A stretch of DNA of 61,239 nucleotides from Verrucomicrobiota bacterium (GTDB taxonomy: Bacteria > Verrucomicrobiota > Verrucomicrobiia > Limisphaerales > JAHDYP01), in assembly GCA_023383055.1 (NCBI GenBank), contig JAHDYP010000022.1, forward strand, positions 1-61,239, written 5' to 3'. A program made the position numbers and the translations under genes. A model generated the notes under the pieces. That model was not told where the DNA came from. It ran no database searches and was given only the letters and a program-made list of their open reading frames with translations. Shown here piece by piece: positions 50,285 to 59,611 of the stretch; within the stretch, counting starts at the first letter, position 1; the number at the start of each line of letters is the position of its first letter.

Positions 50285-52849
50285 GTGCGCAAGCTAATCC
50301 TCAAGAACGGATTCTCTCCGGGAGACATCGTCATGTTGACGGCAGCGGTGCGCGATCTGCACCGTTGCCATCCCGGGGAGTTTCTGACCGACGTGCGCAC
50401 GCCATGTCCCGATCTTTGGCTTTACAACCCGCACCTCACCGCACTGAAGGAAGCGGATCCCGAGGTGCAGGTTGTGGAGTGCCATTATCCGCTGATCGAT
50501 CTGGCCAACGAAGCGCCGTATCACTGTTTGCATGGCTTCATCGCCTTCCTCAACGAGAAGCTCGGCCTGAGTATTCGTCCCACGGTTTTCGGTGGTGATA
50601 TTCACCTGTCCGAGCTCGAGAAGAGCTGGCACTCCCAGGTCCGTGAAGTGACGCGGCGTGATTTGCCGTTCTGGATCATCGACGCCGGGGGGAAGCACGA
50701 TGTGACCTGCAAGTGGTGGGATGCGGGGCGTTACCAGGAGGTCGTGGACCGATTCCGAGGCCGGATCCAGTTTGTCCAGGTTGGCGCATGGGGCGATCAC
50801 CATCCCGGGTTAAACGGGGTGATCGATTTCCGGGGGCAAACCACCCTGCGCGAGCTGGTGCGGCTGGTGTATCACGCCCAAGGTGTTCTGTGTCCGGTGA
50901 CGTCGCTGATGCACCTGGCCGCGGCCGTGCCTTTGAAGGACGGGCTGGCGGGTGCCAGAGCCTGCGTGGTGGTTGCCGGTGGGCGTGAACCGGCTCATTG
51001 GGAGGCCTATCCGGGGCACCAGTTCATCCACACCAACGGGGTCTTGCCCTGCTGTGCGGCGGGCGGATGTTGGAAGGACAGGGTCGTGCCGTTGGGGGAT
51101 GGCGATCCTCGCGACCGTCCCCAAAGCCGATGTGTGGACGTGGTGCGGGGTTTGCCGCGTTGTCTGGATCTGATTGCGGCGGAGGATGTCGCGGGTCGGA
51201 TCGAGCTGTTTTTCCAGGGAGGCATGCGCCGTTTTCTGACGGCCCCGGAGCGGCGGGCGGCGGCGAGGGGCGTCCGCTCGACCCGCGGGAACGATTACGA
51301 TCAACAGCCGCTTTCGATGAGCAGCGTGCGGCTGGCGACCGACCGGGCGGCAGGCCAGCTTCGGCGGTTGGAGGCTTGTTCCGGACGAGGGATCGTTATC
51401 TGCGCCGGGGGGCCGAGGTATTTCACCAATGCGTGGGTCTGCATACATCGCCTGCGCGCCGTGGGCTGCAAGCTGCCGATCGAGCTATGGCACCTGGGCA
51501 AGGACGAACTCAACGCCACGATGCGGAGCATGGTGGAGCCGTTGGGTGTGCGCTGTGTCGATGCTCTGCGGTTGCGGCGCAGCCGCCCGGTCCGCCGGTT
51601 GGGCGGCTGGGAACTGAAGGCCTACGCGCTGTTCCACTCGGCATTCGCGGAAGTGCTGCTCCTGGATGCGGATAACGTTTCGATCCGCGATCCGGAGTAT
51701 CTCTTCGAGACGGCGTCCTATCGGTTGACGGGCGCTCTATTCTGGCCGGATTATGAACAGCGACCCAAGTGGGCTCCGCTGTGGCACGCGCTGGGTGTTC
51801 GTCGGCCGGCCGAGCGCGAGTTTGAGTCGGGCCAGATCCTCGTTGACAAGCGCCGGTGCGAACGGGCGCTCGGCCTGGCACTCTGGTTCAACGAGAACTC
51901 GGACTTTTTTTACAGTCATCTCCACGGCGATAAGGAGACTTTTCACCTGGCGTTCCGAAGGTTGCGCCAGCCGTATTCACTCGTGTCGCACCCGATTCGC
52001 CCCCTGGAATTCACCATGTGCCAGCATGATCCGGCGGGGAACCGGATCTTCCAGCATCGCAACGGCGACAAATGGAATCTGCCGCCGACCAACCGGCGCG
52101 TGAAAGGATTCAAACACGAGGAGGAATGCCGACGTCACATTGCGAGCCTCCGCCGGATCTGGGACGGAGGAGTGGCTGAGGTTGCGCTGCCCAGGCGGCG
52201 AATTCGAGCCTCAAGCAAGGAGCTCAAGGTTGTTCCGGTCATGATTTCCTGCGCCGATCGGGAGGCTCTCCGACGCCGGACACTGGAGAGTTTCGGGCGG
52301 ACCGACTGGGCATCCGAGGCGCCATGGGTTCAGATCGACACGGAACTGGACGAAGAAGACCGCCGAATCCGACAGACGCGGAACACGCTGAAGGCCCTGC
52401 GGCGGGGGCTCGAGTCCGGGGGAGATTACATCCTGTTCCTGGAGGATGATCTCGTTTTCAACCGGCATCTTTGGCACAATCTCATGTGCTGGCGGCCCTT
52501 GCGCCAAGGGTGCCTGGCTCTGGGCGGCCTCTACAATCCAGGGTTGCTCGAGAGCGCGTGTTCCACTGCCGACCAGGCCATGCTGGTCAAGGCCAACCGT
52601 GTCTTCGGCAGCCAGGCGTTGCTCTTGTCGCGCGCCGCCACGGTCCAGGTCGTGCGCGAGTGGCGGCGCGTCCGGGGCATGCAAGACATCCGGATCTCGC
52701 GGCTGGCCGGCAAGCCGGGTCCCGTTTACTACCACTCGCCTTCTTTGGTTCAGCATGTGGGTTTCCGGAGTCTATGGGGTGGACCCTACCACGGGGCGAT
52801 CGACTTCGATCCCGTCTGGAAGGCGCGGCGGGTCAAGCAGCCCTGGTGA
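50285..52849 (+). CDS. Three-module glycosyltransferase (GT9-like, GT71-like and GT25-like regions)
   Basis: An 854-residue protein starting with GTG at 50285. Residues 1-310 resemble a heptosyltransferase/GT9 fold: KNGFSPGDIVMLTAAVRDLH at the N-terminus, VLCPVTSLMHLAAAV, and ACVVVAGGREPAHWEAYPG. Residues about 355-620 resemble a Mnn1/GT71-type nucleotide-sugar transferase: GIVICAGGPRYFTNAWVCIHRLR and a DxD-containing AEVLLLDADNVSIRDPEYLF. Residues about 640-854 form a third unit with YILFLEDDLVFNRHLW (an EDD acid motif) and LLSRAATVQVV. The chain would add several sugars to one acceptor, probably an outer-membrane polysaccharide. No signal or membrane segment is visible. Family assignments of modules two and three are approximate. 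Confidence 0.7.
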   Translation: MRKLILKNGFSPGDIVMLTAAVRDLHRCHPGEFLTDVRTPCPDLWLYNPHLTALKEADPEVQVVECHYPLIDLANEAPYHCLHGFIAFLNEKLGLSIRPTVFGGDIHLSELEKSWHSQVREVTRRDLPFWIIDAGGKHDVTCKWWDAGRYQEVVDRFRGRIQFVQVGAWGDHHPGLNGVIDFRGQTTLRELVRLVYHAQGVLCPVTSLMHLAAAVPLKDGLAGARACVVVAGGREPAHWEAYPGHQFIHTNGVLPCCAAGGCWKDRVVPLGDGDPRDRPQSRCVDVVRGLPRCLDLIAAEDVAGRIELFFQGGMRRFLTAPERRAAARGVRSTRGNDYDQQPLSMSSVRLATDRAAGQLRRLEACSGRGIVICAGGPRYFTNAWVCIHRLRAVGCKLPIELWHLGKDELNATMRSMVEPLGVRCVDALRLRRSRPVRRLGGWELKAYALFHSAFAEVLLLDADNVSIRDPEYLFETASYRLTGALFWPDYEQRPKWAPLWHALGVRRPAEREFESGQILVDKRRCERALGLALWFNENSDFFYSHLHGDKETFHLAFRRLRQPYSLVSHPIRPLEFTMCQHDPAGNRIFQHRNGDKWNLPPTNRRVKGFKHEEECRRHIASLRRIWDGGVAEVALPRRRIRASSKELKVVPVMISCADREALRRRTLESFGRTDWASEAPWVQIDTELDEEDRRIRQTRNTLKALRRGLESGGDYILFLEDDLVFNRHLWHNLMCWRPLRQGCLALGGLYNPGLLESACSTADQAMLVKANRVFGSQALLLSRAATVQVVREWRRVRGMQDIRISRLAGKPGPVYYHSPSLVQHVGFRSLWGGPYHGAIDFDPVWKARRVKQPW

Positions 52850-52934
52850 GCGCCCCTCGGCGGCAGTCCGGGTTGATCTGAGGTGTTGCGCGGTCGCCGT
52901 CTCCGAGTGCAGAATTCGCGCTAGACACCCTGCA

Positions 52935-55900
52935 ATGGCTGCGGAAACGGCAGACGGCTCATCTGGCGACGGTTCTTCTCGTGAGGACCCGGATTCCATT
53001 GTGGTTGCCGATCACGAGCTGCTGGCTCGAATTGGGCGGGGCAGTTACGGGGAGGTCTGGCTGGCGCGCAACGTTTTCGGGATTCACCGTGCCGTCAAAG
53101 CCGTTTACCGCAAACACTTCAAGGACGAGCGCCCGTTCCGACGCGAGTACGACGGCATTCGACGGTTCGAGCCGATCTCGCGTTCGCATGAAGGCTTCGT
53201 GGATGTGTTGCAGATTGGGCAGGACCCGGCCCTGCAGCACTTTTACTATGTCATGGAGCTGGGGGACGATGCCCGGCCGGAGCCGGGCGGCGCGCCGGGC
53301 GGGTACGTTCCTCGCACCCTCGCCTATGAACTGCGAGGTGGTCCTCTGCCGATCGACGACTGCATCCGGATCGGGCTCACGTTGAGCAACGCGCTTCATC
53401 AACTTCATACCCAGGGATTGGTGCATCGCGATGTAAAACCCTCCAACATCATATTCGTGGGTGGCGCGCCGAAGCTGGCGGACATTGGGCTCGTCGCCGA
53501 AGTCAACGAAAGCCGGTCCTATGTCGGCACGGAAGGTTTCATTCCCCCGGAAGGGCCTGGCACACCTCAGGCCGACGTGTACAGCCTCGGCAAGGTGCTT
53601 TACGAAATCAGCACCGGCAGGGATCGGATGGACTACCCGGCGCTTCCCGTTGATTTGCACCAGCACCCTGACCCGGGCCGGCTGCTTGAGTTGGACGCGA
53701 TCCTGCGGCGCGCCTGCGAGGCGGATCCGAAGCGGCGTTATCCGTCAGCCTGGGCGCTGCACGCCGAACTCTTGCTGCTTGACCATGGGGGTTCCGTCAG
53801 GCGCCTGCACACGCTTGAAAAGCGCCTGATCCGGTTCAAACGGGTCGGCGGCCTGGCGGCCGCGGTCCTGCTCGGCCTGGGCGTGCTCACGGCCCCGCTC
53901 TACCGTGAGTGGCGGGCAAACCTCCGGGAACAGGAACGTCAAGTCGCCACCCTGGTTGCGGCGGGGGTCCAGCGGATGGGGGAAGGCGACATGGCGGCAG
54001 CCCTCGCCGCCTATGTCGATGCCTGGCGGCTGGATCGTGGCGACCCCGAAAACGAACCGACACATCGGTTGCGGATCGGCTCGGTGCTGCGGCAGTCTCC
54101 GGGGATCCTCGGCCCATGGGACACGGGTCATTCCCTCAACGAAGTCTGGCTGATGCCGAATGAAGAGCTGGTTCTGGCCGTTGAACGACTCGGTGCCGCG
54201 CACCTCGTGAATCTCCATGACGGCGCTTCGCGTCCCCTGGTTTTGGGTGCGCGACTTTACCGGGCGACATTCGCCCGCCGCCACGGCTGGCTTGCCACGG
54301 CAGACCAGAGCGGGGTGGCGACCCTTTGGGACTCGAGGAATTGGACCCGACTCCTTCCCGACCTGCCGCATGCGTCGCAGGTCAACGCGGTGGATTTCAA
54401 CCCGGACGAAACCCTGATGGCCACGGCCGCCGACGATGGCAGGATCCGGATCTGGAATGCAAAGTCCGGCCAATTGACGCGCGAATGGCAAGCGCACGGG
54501 GATGTGGTCGCGCATGTGCGTTTCAGTCCGGACGGGAGGTTCCTGGCCAGCGCAAGCTACGATGAAGGCGCTCGAATCTGGGACTCCGCCACCGGCCTGG
54601 CCGCGGGTTCCACAATGCGCCATTCCAACTGGGTGGGCTACGTCTCCTTCAGCCCGAGCGGCGATCGCCTGGTCACGGCCGGCTATGATCATGTGGCTCG
54701 GATCTGGGAAATCCCATCGGGGCGACAGGCGCTGCCGGATCTCGTTCACGACGACGCGGTGCAGAGCGCCGAGTTCAGCCCCGATGGAAAACTGATTGTC
54801 ACGGCGTCTCTTGACAGCACGGTCCGGGTCTGGGATGCGGAGAGCGGTCGTCCCGCGGCTCGCAACCCCATTCTGCGCCACGGTGATCGAGTCATGCACG
54901 CCTCCTTCGCGGCCGATGGTCAGCATATTGTCACCGCAACGCGGAAAGGATTCGTCACCCAATGGCGCCTGGCGCCGCCGGTTGACGGAAGATCGATGCT
55001 GGTCGACGACGCGGTTTTCAGCCGCGATGGCAGACGGACTGCCCTGGTCCACGAAACCGCGATCGAAATCCTGGATGCCGCCAGCCGCCAGCCGTTTGGT
55101 CCCGGCGTCAGGTTGGACCACGCTCCGGCCGAAGTTCGGCTGAACGGCTCGGGATCGCTGCTTTTCGTTCGACCCGCGCCAGGGAACGCGGATGCGGTTC
55201 TACCCGCGATCGAGGCTTACGACGTCGAAACCGGCGGATTGCTGCGGAGGTTGCCATCGAACCTCCGGTTGGCCGCACCGACCGTTGACAGCAGCCCGGC
55301 CGGCCGTTGGCTGGCGGCGGCTGAAGGAAGCCAGGTCAGGGTTTGGGAGCTGTCGGCCCCGGCCGAGCCGGACCGTGTCATCCCGCACGAACAACCCGTC
55401 CGCCGACTCCGGTTCAGCCGTGATGGCCAACTGCTGGCCACCGCCGCCGCTGATAACCAAGTCCACGTATTCCGGTTGGCTGACTTGAAGCCTCTTTTCC
55501 CTCCCTGGAAACTCAACGGTCCGGTGTCCGGTATTGAGTTCAGTCCCAACGGCCGCCATCTGGCCGCGGCGTGTCAGGATGACGAAGACACCAGCTATGC
55601 CGCCATCGTGACGGATCTTGAAACCGGCCGGGAAGTCGGAGCGGACCGGGCGCATCGCGATGGGATCCACTGTCTCCAGTTCAGTCCCGACGGTCGATAC
55701 CTCGTCACGGCGGGCGAAGACTTCATGGCGCGGGTATGGCATAGCGTGAGCGGTGCCGCGGTGACACCGCCGCTTCGACATCGGCACCAGGTCTTCGCCG
55801 CCGCTTTCAGCCCCAACGGCCGGTGGCTCGCCACCACGGGAGCCGACCGGACGGCGCGGCTTTGGGATGCCAAGACCGGCGATCCACTCGCTCCGCCACT

Positions 55901-56072
55901 GCCCCTGAGCGAGATCGGCGTGACCATCACCTTTCTGGACGATCAACCACGAGTGTTAATCGAAGGAAAGGAAGGTTCGGTTTGGATTTGGGATTCGACC
56001 CCAACAGGCCAACTCATGGCGGAGCTGGACTCGCTCGTGAAATCACTGACGGGCAACGGCGAACCGCGGTAA
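52935..56072 (+). CDS. Membrane Ser/Thr protein kinase with WD40 propeller
   Basis: A 1045-residue protein starting at MAAETADGSS. The cytosolic kinase domain (about 28-290) has the Gly loop GRGSYGEVWLAR (34-45), the ATP-anchoring Lys55 in HRAVKAVYRK, HRDVKPSN (164-171) with the catalytic Asp, LADIGLV in place of DFG, and EGFIPPE. A transmembrane helix (about 304-323, GGLAAAVLLGLGVL) separates a periplasmic part. That part contains at least nine WD40-like blades (FNPDETLMATAADDGRIRIW, FSPDGRFLASASYDEGARIW in parts). It probably senses envelope signals through the propeller. The 86 bases between this gene and the glycosyltransferase give room for its own promoter. Confidence 0.92.
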   Translation: MAAETADGSSGDGSSREDPDSIVVADHELLARIGRGSYGEVWLARNVFGIHRAVKAVYRKHFKDERPFRREYDGIRRFEPISRSHEGFVDVLQIGQDPALQHFYYVMELGDDARPEPGGAPGGYVPRTLAYELRGGPLPIDDCIRIGLTLSNALHQLHTQGLVHRDVKPSNIIFVGGAPKLADIGLVAEVNESRSYVGTEGFIPPEGPGTPQADVYSLGKVLYEISTGRDRMDYPALPVDLHQHPDPGRLLELDAILRRACEADPKRRYPSAWALHAELLLLDHGGSVRRLHTLEKRLIRFKRVGGLAAAVLLGLGVLTAPLYREWRANLREQERQVATLVAAGVQRMGEGDMAAALAAYVDAWRLDRGDPENEPTHRLRIGSVLRQSPGILGPWDTGHSLNEVWLMPNEELVLAVERLGAAHLVNLHDGASRPLVLGARLYRATFARRHGWLATADQSGVATLWDSRNWTRLLPDLPHASQVNAVDFNPDETLMATAADDGRIRIWNAKSGQLTREWQAHGDVVAHVRFSPDGRFLASASYDEGARIWDSATGLAAGSTMRHSNWVGYVSFSPSGDRLVTAGYDHVARIWEIPSGRQALPDLVHDDAVQSAEFSPDGKLIVTASLDSTVRVWDAESGRPAARNPILRHGDRVMHASFAADGQHIVTATRKGFVTQWRLAPPVDGRSMLVDDAVFSRDGRRTALVHETAIEILDAASRQPFGPGVRLDHAPAEVRLNGSGSLLFVRPAPGNADAVLPAIEAYDVETGGLLRRLPSNLRLAAPTVDSSPAGRWLAAAEGSQVRVWELSAPAEPDRVIPHEQPVRRLRFSRDGQLLATAAADNQVHVFRLADLKPLFPPWKLNGPVSGIEFSPNGRHLAAACQDDEDTSYAAIVTDLETGREVGADRAHRDGIHCLQFSPDGRYLVTAGEDFMARVWHSVSGAAVTPPLRHRHQVFAAAFSPNGRWLATTGADRTARLWDAKTGDPLAPPLPLSEIGVTITFLDDQPRVLIEGKEGSVWIWDSTPTGQLMAELDSLVKSLTGNGEPR

Positions 56073-56108
56073 ACCCGCTTACCGCCATCGCGGCTGGACG
56101 CGACAAAA

Positions 56109-57755
56109 ATGAACTCCATGGTGAGCGTGTTAGACTACCACGACCGCACGAAACACGATTTCAAGCGGTTCGCCCGTTCGCTGGGGTACCTGGACTGGGC
56201 CAATCAGCCCAACCCGTTCCGCCGTTTCGAAGGCGCTCCACTGATCCATCTGGAAGAGATGCCCCCATCGGTTCAACCGACGTACGATAGCCTGTTCGGA
56301 TCGGCCGGCGCCCGATCGGCGGCCCCACCTGACGCCCACGGTGTGGCGCAACTCTTCTACGATAGTTTTGCCCTCTCGGCCTGGAAAGTGGCCGGCGAAT
56401 CCCGGTGGTCGCTGCGCGCGAACCCTTCGAGCGGCAACCTCCATCCCACGGAGGCCTACCTGTTGTCCGGGCCCATCGAGGGGCTGTTCCCCAGCGCCGC
56501 GCTCTGCCACTACACGCCGTTCGAGCATGCGCTCGAACTGCGTCGCTCGCTGCCCGGCGATCTCTGGGATCGGTTCCGGGCGCCCACGGGCTGCGATCTG
56601 ATGATCGGCCTGACGAGCATCCATTGGCGGGAAGCCTGGAAGTACGGTGAGCGGGCTTATCGCTACTGCCAGCACGATGTCGGGCACGCCATCGCCGGGG
56701 TGGTCATGGCGTGCGCGGTCCTGGGATGGGAAGTGCGCTTGTTGGAGACGATCGGCGACGGCGACCTGGCTCAGCTTCTGGCGGTGGACCGGCAGAGCGG
56801 GTTCGAGGCCGAGCATCCGGATGTCTTGCTCGGTATCGGGACGGGTCCCGACGCTCCGGTCGTGCCGGCATCGTGGCCGGACCCGGAGGTGATGACGGAA
56901 ATCCGCAAGCAACCCGAACTGGGTGAGCCGAACCAGTTGAGCCAGGATCATCAGCCCTGGCCCATCATCGACGCGGTGGCGGCGGCGTGCGAAAAGCCAC
57001 CCCTGAGCCTGCGTCCCATCGTCTGCCCGGGGTCGAGCGCGGAGATCCCCCCTGCCCGTCAGATCGACGCGCGGCGGATCATCCGCCAGCGTCGGAGCGC
57101 GGTCGCGATGGACGGTATCACCGCGATCTCGCTGGCCACTTTTCTATGCCAGTTGAGGCGCACGCTGCCGTATCAGGGACATCCGGTATGGCGCGCCTGG
57201 CCTTGGCCGGCAAGCGTTCATCTCGCCCTGTTTGTGCATCGGGTTGAAGGGTTGCCTCCAGGTTTGTACTGGCTCGACCGCGATCTCATTTCGCCTGGGA
57301 GCTGTCGGACACTGCTCCGGCCTGACTTCGACTGGCAGCAGCCGGCTGGCTGTCCCGCAACGGTTCCACTCCATCGGCTGCGGGAGGGTGATTTTGGCGA
57401 AGTGGCCGAGGAGATTTGTTGCCGGCAGTCGATAGCGGCCGGCGGGGCCTATGCGGTGGCGATGGTTGCGGTCATGGAAGGGCGTCTTCACGAGCTCGGT
57501 CCCTGGTTCTACCGGCGGCTCTTCTGGGAGTGCGGCATGATTGGACAGATCCTCTATCTTGAAGCCGAGGCTGCGGGAGTTCGCGCCACCGGCATCGGGT
57601 GCTTCTTCGACGATCCAATGCACCAGCTCCTGGGCATCTCGGATCACAGCTGCCAGTCGCTCTACCACTTCACCGTCGGCGGTCCGGTCGAGGATCCCAG
57701 GATCCAACAGCGAGAGGCGTACTTCCATCGACGGCTCAAGGCTGGACGACGCTGA
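56109..57755 (+). CDS. Double-domain SagB/ThcOx-like nitroreductase-family protein
   Basis: A 548-residue protein of two tandem FMN nitroreductase-fold domains. The first (about 60-270) has SLRANPSSGNLHPTEAYLL and AYRYCQHDVGHAIAGVVMAC. The second (about 320-540) has IRQRRSAVAMDGI, VHLALFVHRVEGLPPGLYWL, WFYRRLFWECGMIGQILYLEAEA and GIGCFFDD. SagB-like proteins oxidise azolines in peptide modification, but many two-domain members have no peptide cluster. No YcaO or precursor peptide is nearby, so a free flavin oxidoreductase role is as likely. It starts 36 bases after the kinase stop. Confidence 0.85.
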   Translation: MNSMVSVLDYHDRTKHDFKRFARSLGYLDWANQPNPFRRFEGAPLIHLEEMPPSVQPTYDSLFGSAGARSAAPPDAHGVAQLFYDSFALSAWKVAGESRWSLRANPSSGNLHPTEAYLLSGPIEGLFPSAALCHYTPFEHALELRRSLPGDLWDRFRAPTGCDLMIGLTSIHWREAWKYGERAYRYCQHDVGHAIAGVVMACAVLGWEVRLLETIGDGDLAQLLAVDRQSGFEAEHPDVLLGIGTGPDAPVVPASWPDPEVMTEIRKQPELGEPNQLSQDHQPWPIIDAVAAACEKPPLSLRPIVCPGSSAEIPPARQIDARRIIRQRRSAVAMDGITAISLATFLCQLRRTLPYQGHPVWRAWPWPASVHLALFVHRVEGLPPGLYWLDRDLISPGSCRTLLRPDFDWQQPAGCPATVPLHRLREGDFGEVAEEICCRQSIAAGGAYAVAMVAVMEGRLHELGPWFYRRLFWECGMIGQILYLEAEAAGVRATGIGCFFDDPMHQLLGISDHSCQSLYHFTVGGPVEDPRIQQREAYFHRRLKAGRR

Positions 57756-57864
57756 ATCAGCTTGGCGCGCCGGCAAACCGCGCGCCGACCTCATCTCCCC
57801 GGCGATCGCGAGCCGCTTGTCGCCGCGCGGGAGATCCGGTCGCATCGTCGACCGGATTCCGGTC

Positions 57865-59106
57865 CTACTCCAATCCCAACCTGCCTTCGAACAGTCGCTC
57901 TGCTTTGTCGAAACAGGCGACCGCACGGACCGTTGCCTTCGGATTGGTGACCGTCACCGGAGCGTCGGCTGTGTAGTTGCGCATCCGGCAACCGAAGAGC
58001 GACACGGTCAGTCGTTGATCCCCGCGTACGAGCAGGAAGTCCGCGGAATGGTTAAGCGTCGTCAACGCCGCGTTGCCGCCGGAGAAGGCTTCGACATTCG
58101 AGATGGCGGTATGCCCCTGGCCTTCGATGATGATCGGATGAATGTCCTCAACGCGGGGACCGGTATTGGCGATGATCGAGCCCTGGGCAAGCTGCCAGTT
58201 CCGGTTGAAGGTTCCGTCCCCCAATTTGTGGATGCCCACCGTCACGCAATCCAGGTTGAAGCTCGTCAACTGCCCGTAGGTTGCCGGCCCCAGATAGACC
58301 CCGCCATAAACCCCGAACGTAAACACGTCCATGAGCACCGCGTTGTCCGTGTGGTTGATGGCATAGGAGAATGTGCCCCTGGCGACCACGGCGTCGATCA
58401 CCGCCCTCGAGTAGCCGCCGCGGATGTAACGCTGGTTCGCCGGGTTCACATGACAATGCAGCAGCCGCGGCACATCGTAACAGTAGTCGATCCGCACAAA
58501 CTCGCCCCCCAGCGGATAGCCGTAGCAATGCTCGATCAGGATCTGCTCGCACGGATGCTGCCGGCGCGCATTGAAATCCATCGCCAGGTACTCCCCGTAA
58601 AACGTCAGAGCCGACAAGGTCACTCCCTGCGCCGCCCGCTCTTGCGAAACCTGTATCGTGGCCGGATACGGAATGATCCTCGCCGGATCGTCCAGTGTCT
58701 GCCGCGGATACCAGAATTGCAGCCCACGCAGCTGGGTCGCCCCTTCCACCGTGATGAACGGCTGCGTCTCGTCCTCGATCCGGAACACGCTCCCCACCGG
58801 TTGCGCTTTCTCCGGATGCCGGGTTCCTCGTCCCACCGGACCATGCACCCCCACCAGCGAAACATTCATCTTCAGCACGATCCCGCCGGCCATCGGGTAG
58901 GGCTCGTCCGAGGGATCCACGAAAAGCGCCGCCCCACGCGGCGACGCCCAATCGATCGCCTGCTGCAGCGCCGCGGCATTTGCGGTGGCGGTGTGGGTTG
59001 GCGCAACGCCAAAATCCCGAATACTGCGCGGCCCCGCGGCATGCTCGGCGCCACGGCCCGCCTCGAGTCCACATAGAACCGACAACAGACAGAAAAATCG
59101 TGTCAT
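57865..59106 (-). CDS. Secreted right-handed beta-helix protein (pectate-lyase-superfamily type)
   Basis: A 413-residue exported protein starting at MTRFFCLLSV, with a signal peptide ending near GRGAE. SIRDFGVAPTHTATANAAALQQAIDWAS (in parts) is the pectin-lyase-like opening, and repeated beta-helix turns follow (LKMNVSLVGVHG, GATQLRGLQFWYP, GVTLSALTFYGEYLA, HTAISNVEAFSGG). No catalytic Asp pair could be assigned. Members bind or cleave acidic polysaccharides. It converges with the nitroreductase gene, 109 bases away. The ATG at 59106 begins the signal peptide; an alternative 24 bases upstream exists. Confidence 0.82.
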   Translation of the reverse strand: MTRFFCLLSVLCGLEAGRGAEHAAGPRSIRDFGVAPTHTATANAAALQQAIDWASPRGAALFVDPSDEPYPMAGGIVLKMNVSLVGVHGPVGRGTRHPEKAQPVGSVFRIEDETQPFITVEGATQLRGLQFWYPRQTLDDPARIIPYPATIQVSQERAAQGVTLSALTFYGEYLAMDFNARRQHPCEQILIEHCYGYPLGGEFVRIDYCYDVPRLLHCHVNPANQRYIRGGYSRAVIDAVVARGTFSYAINHTDNAVLMDVFTFGVYGGVYLGPATYGQLTSFNLDCVTVGIHKLGDGTFNRNWQLAQGSIIANTGPRVEDIHPIIIEGQGHTAISNVEAFSGGNAALTTLNHSADFLLVRGDQRLTVSLFGCRMRNYTADAPVTVTNPKATVRAVACFDKAERLFEGRLGLE

Positions 59107-59235
59107 GGGATCGACCCTAACGCGTTCCATGACCTGAGGGGAAGCGACACCTGGCTGCCCGTCGGACCCGCCGGCCCCACGCGCCGCCGATTTCGCTTGG
59201 CATTTCCGGCTCCCGGATCTACCAAGACGTTGCTC

Positions 59236-59430
59236 TTTGAAAAGGGCGGAGTTCGCTCCGCCAGTTAGATTGATCGCATGACAGGGAACCCCGTGGAAAT
59301 CGGGGACGGTTGCGCCACTGTGACGGGCTACGAACTCCCACAGCCACTGACCCTCAGGGTTGGGAAGGCGGGAGCGAGGCTGGATGCCCCAAGTCAGGAT
59401 ACCGGTGCGGTCAAGCTCGTCACGGTCCCC
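59236..59430 (+). promoter_or_regulatory. Cobalamin (adenosylcobalamin-type) riboswitch
   Basis: An RNA leader with the cobalamin-riboswitch conserved blocks in order: GGGAACCCCGTGGAAATC at 59284-59301, GGTTGCGCCACTGTGACGG at 59308-59326 (the B12-box type region), the internal hairpin around 59345-59373, and AAGTCAGGATACC (59391-59403) near the 3' end. Arms with paired GGGCGGAG/CTCCGCC (59244-59262) lie 5'. It is followed by an intrinsic terminator and a surface-protein gene, so cobalamin binding probably attenuates transcription. Confidence 0.85.
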
Positions 59431-59506
59431 CATCAGGGACCGGCTTCTCCGTCAAAGAGAAGGATGAGGCCAGTCCTGCGAACCGTTTTCGCAGGAGCCC
59501 AGCTTC

Positions 59507-59551
59507 CACCTTCACTCTCCGTCTGACCGGAGGTTGAAGGTGTTTTCGTTT
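59507..59551 (+). terminator. Intrinsic terminator downstream of the cobalamin riboswitch
   Basis: CACCTTCA, CTCCG and their complements CGGAG and TGAAGGTG (59507-59542) form a long, nearly continuous stem with a small internal mismatch. TTTTCGTTT follows at 59543. A second perfect hairpin (TCCTGCGAA/TTCGCAGGA, 59474-59496) lies between riboswitch and terminator and could compete with it as the antiterminator. Confidence 0.75.
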
Positions 59552-59611
59552 CGGACTCCGCGCTGGTCTCTCGCCGTGAAACGTCGGTTGCCCTCGGGCG
59601 ATTCCAGCACT

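Noticed and set aside
52446..52934. Upstream extension of the kinase gene to 52446
   Set aside because: It overlaps the glycosyltransferase 3' end in another frame and reads as Arg/Ser-rich text. The kinase fold begins shortly after 52935.
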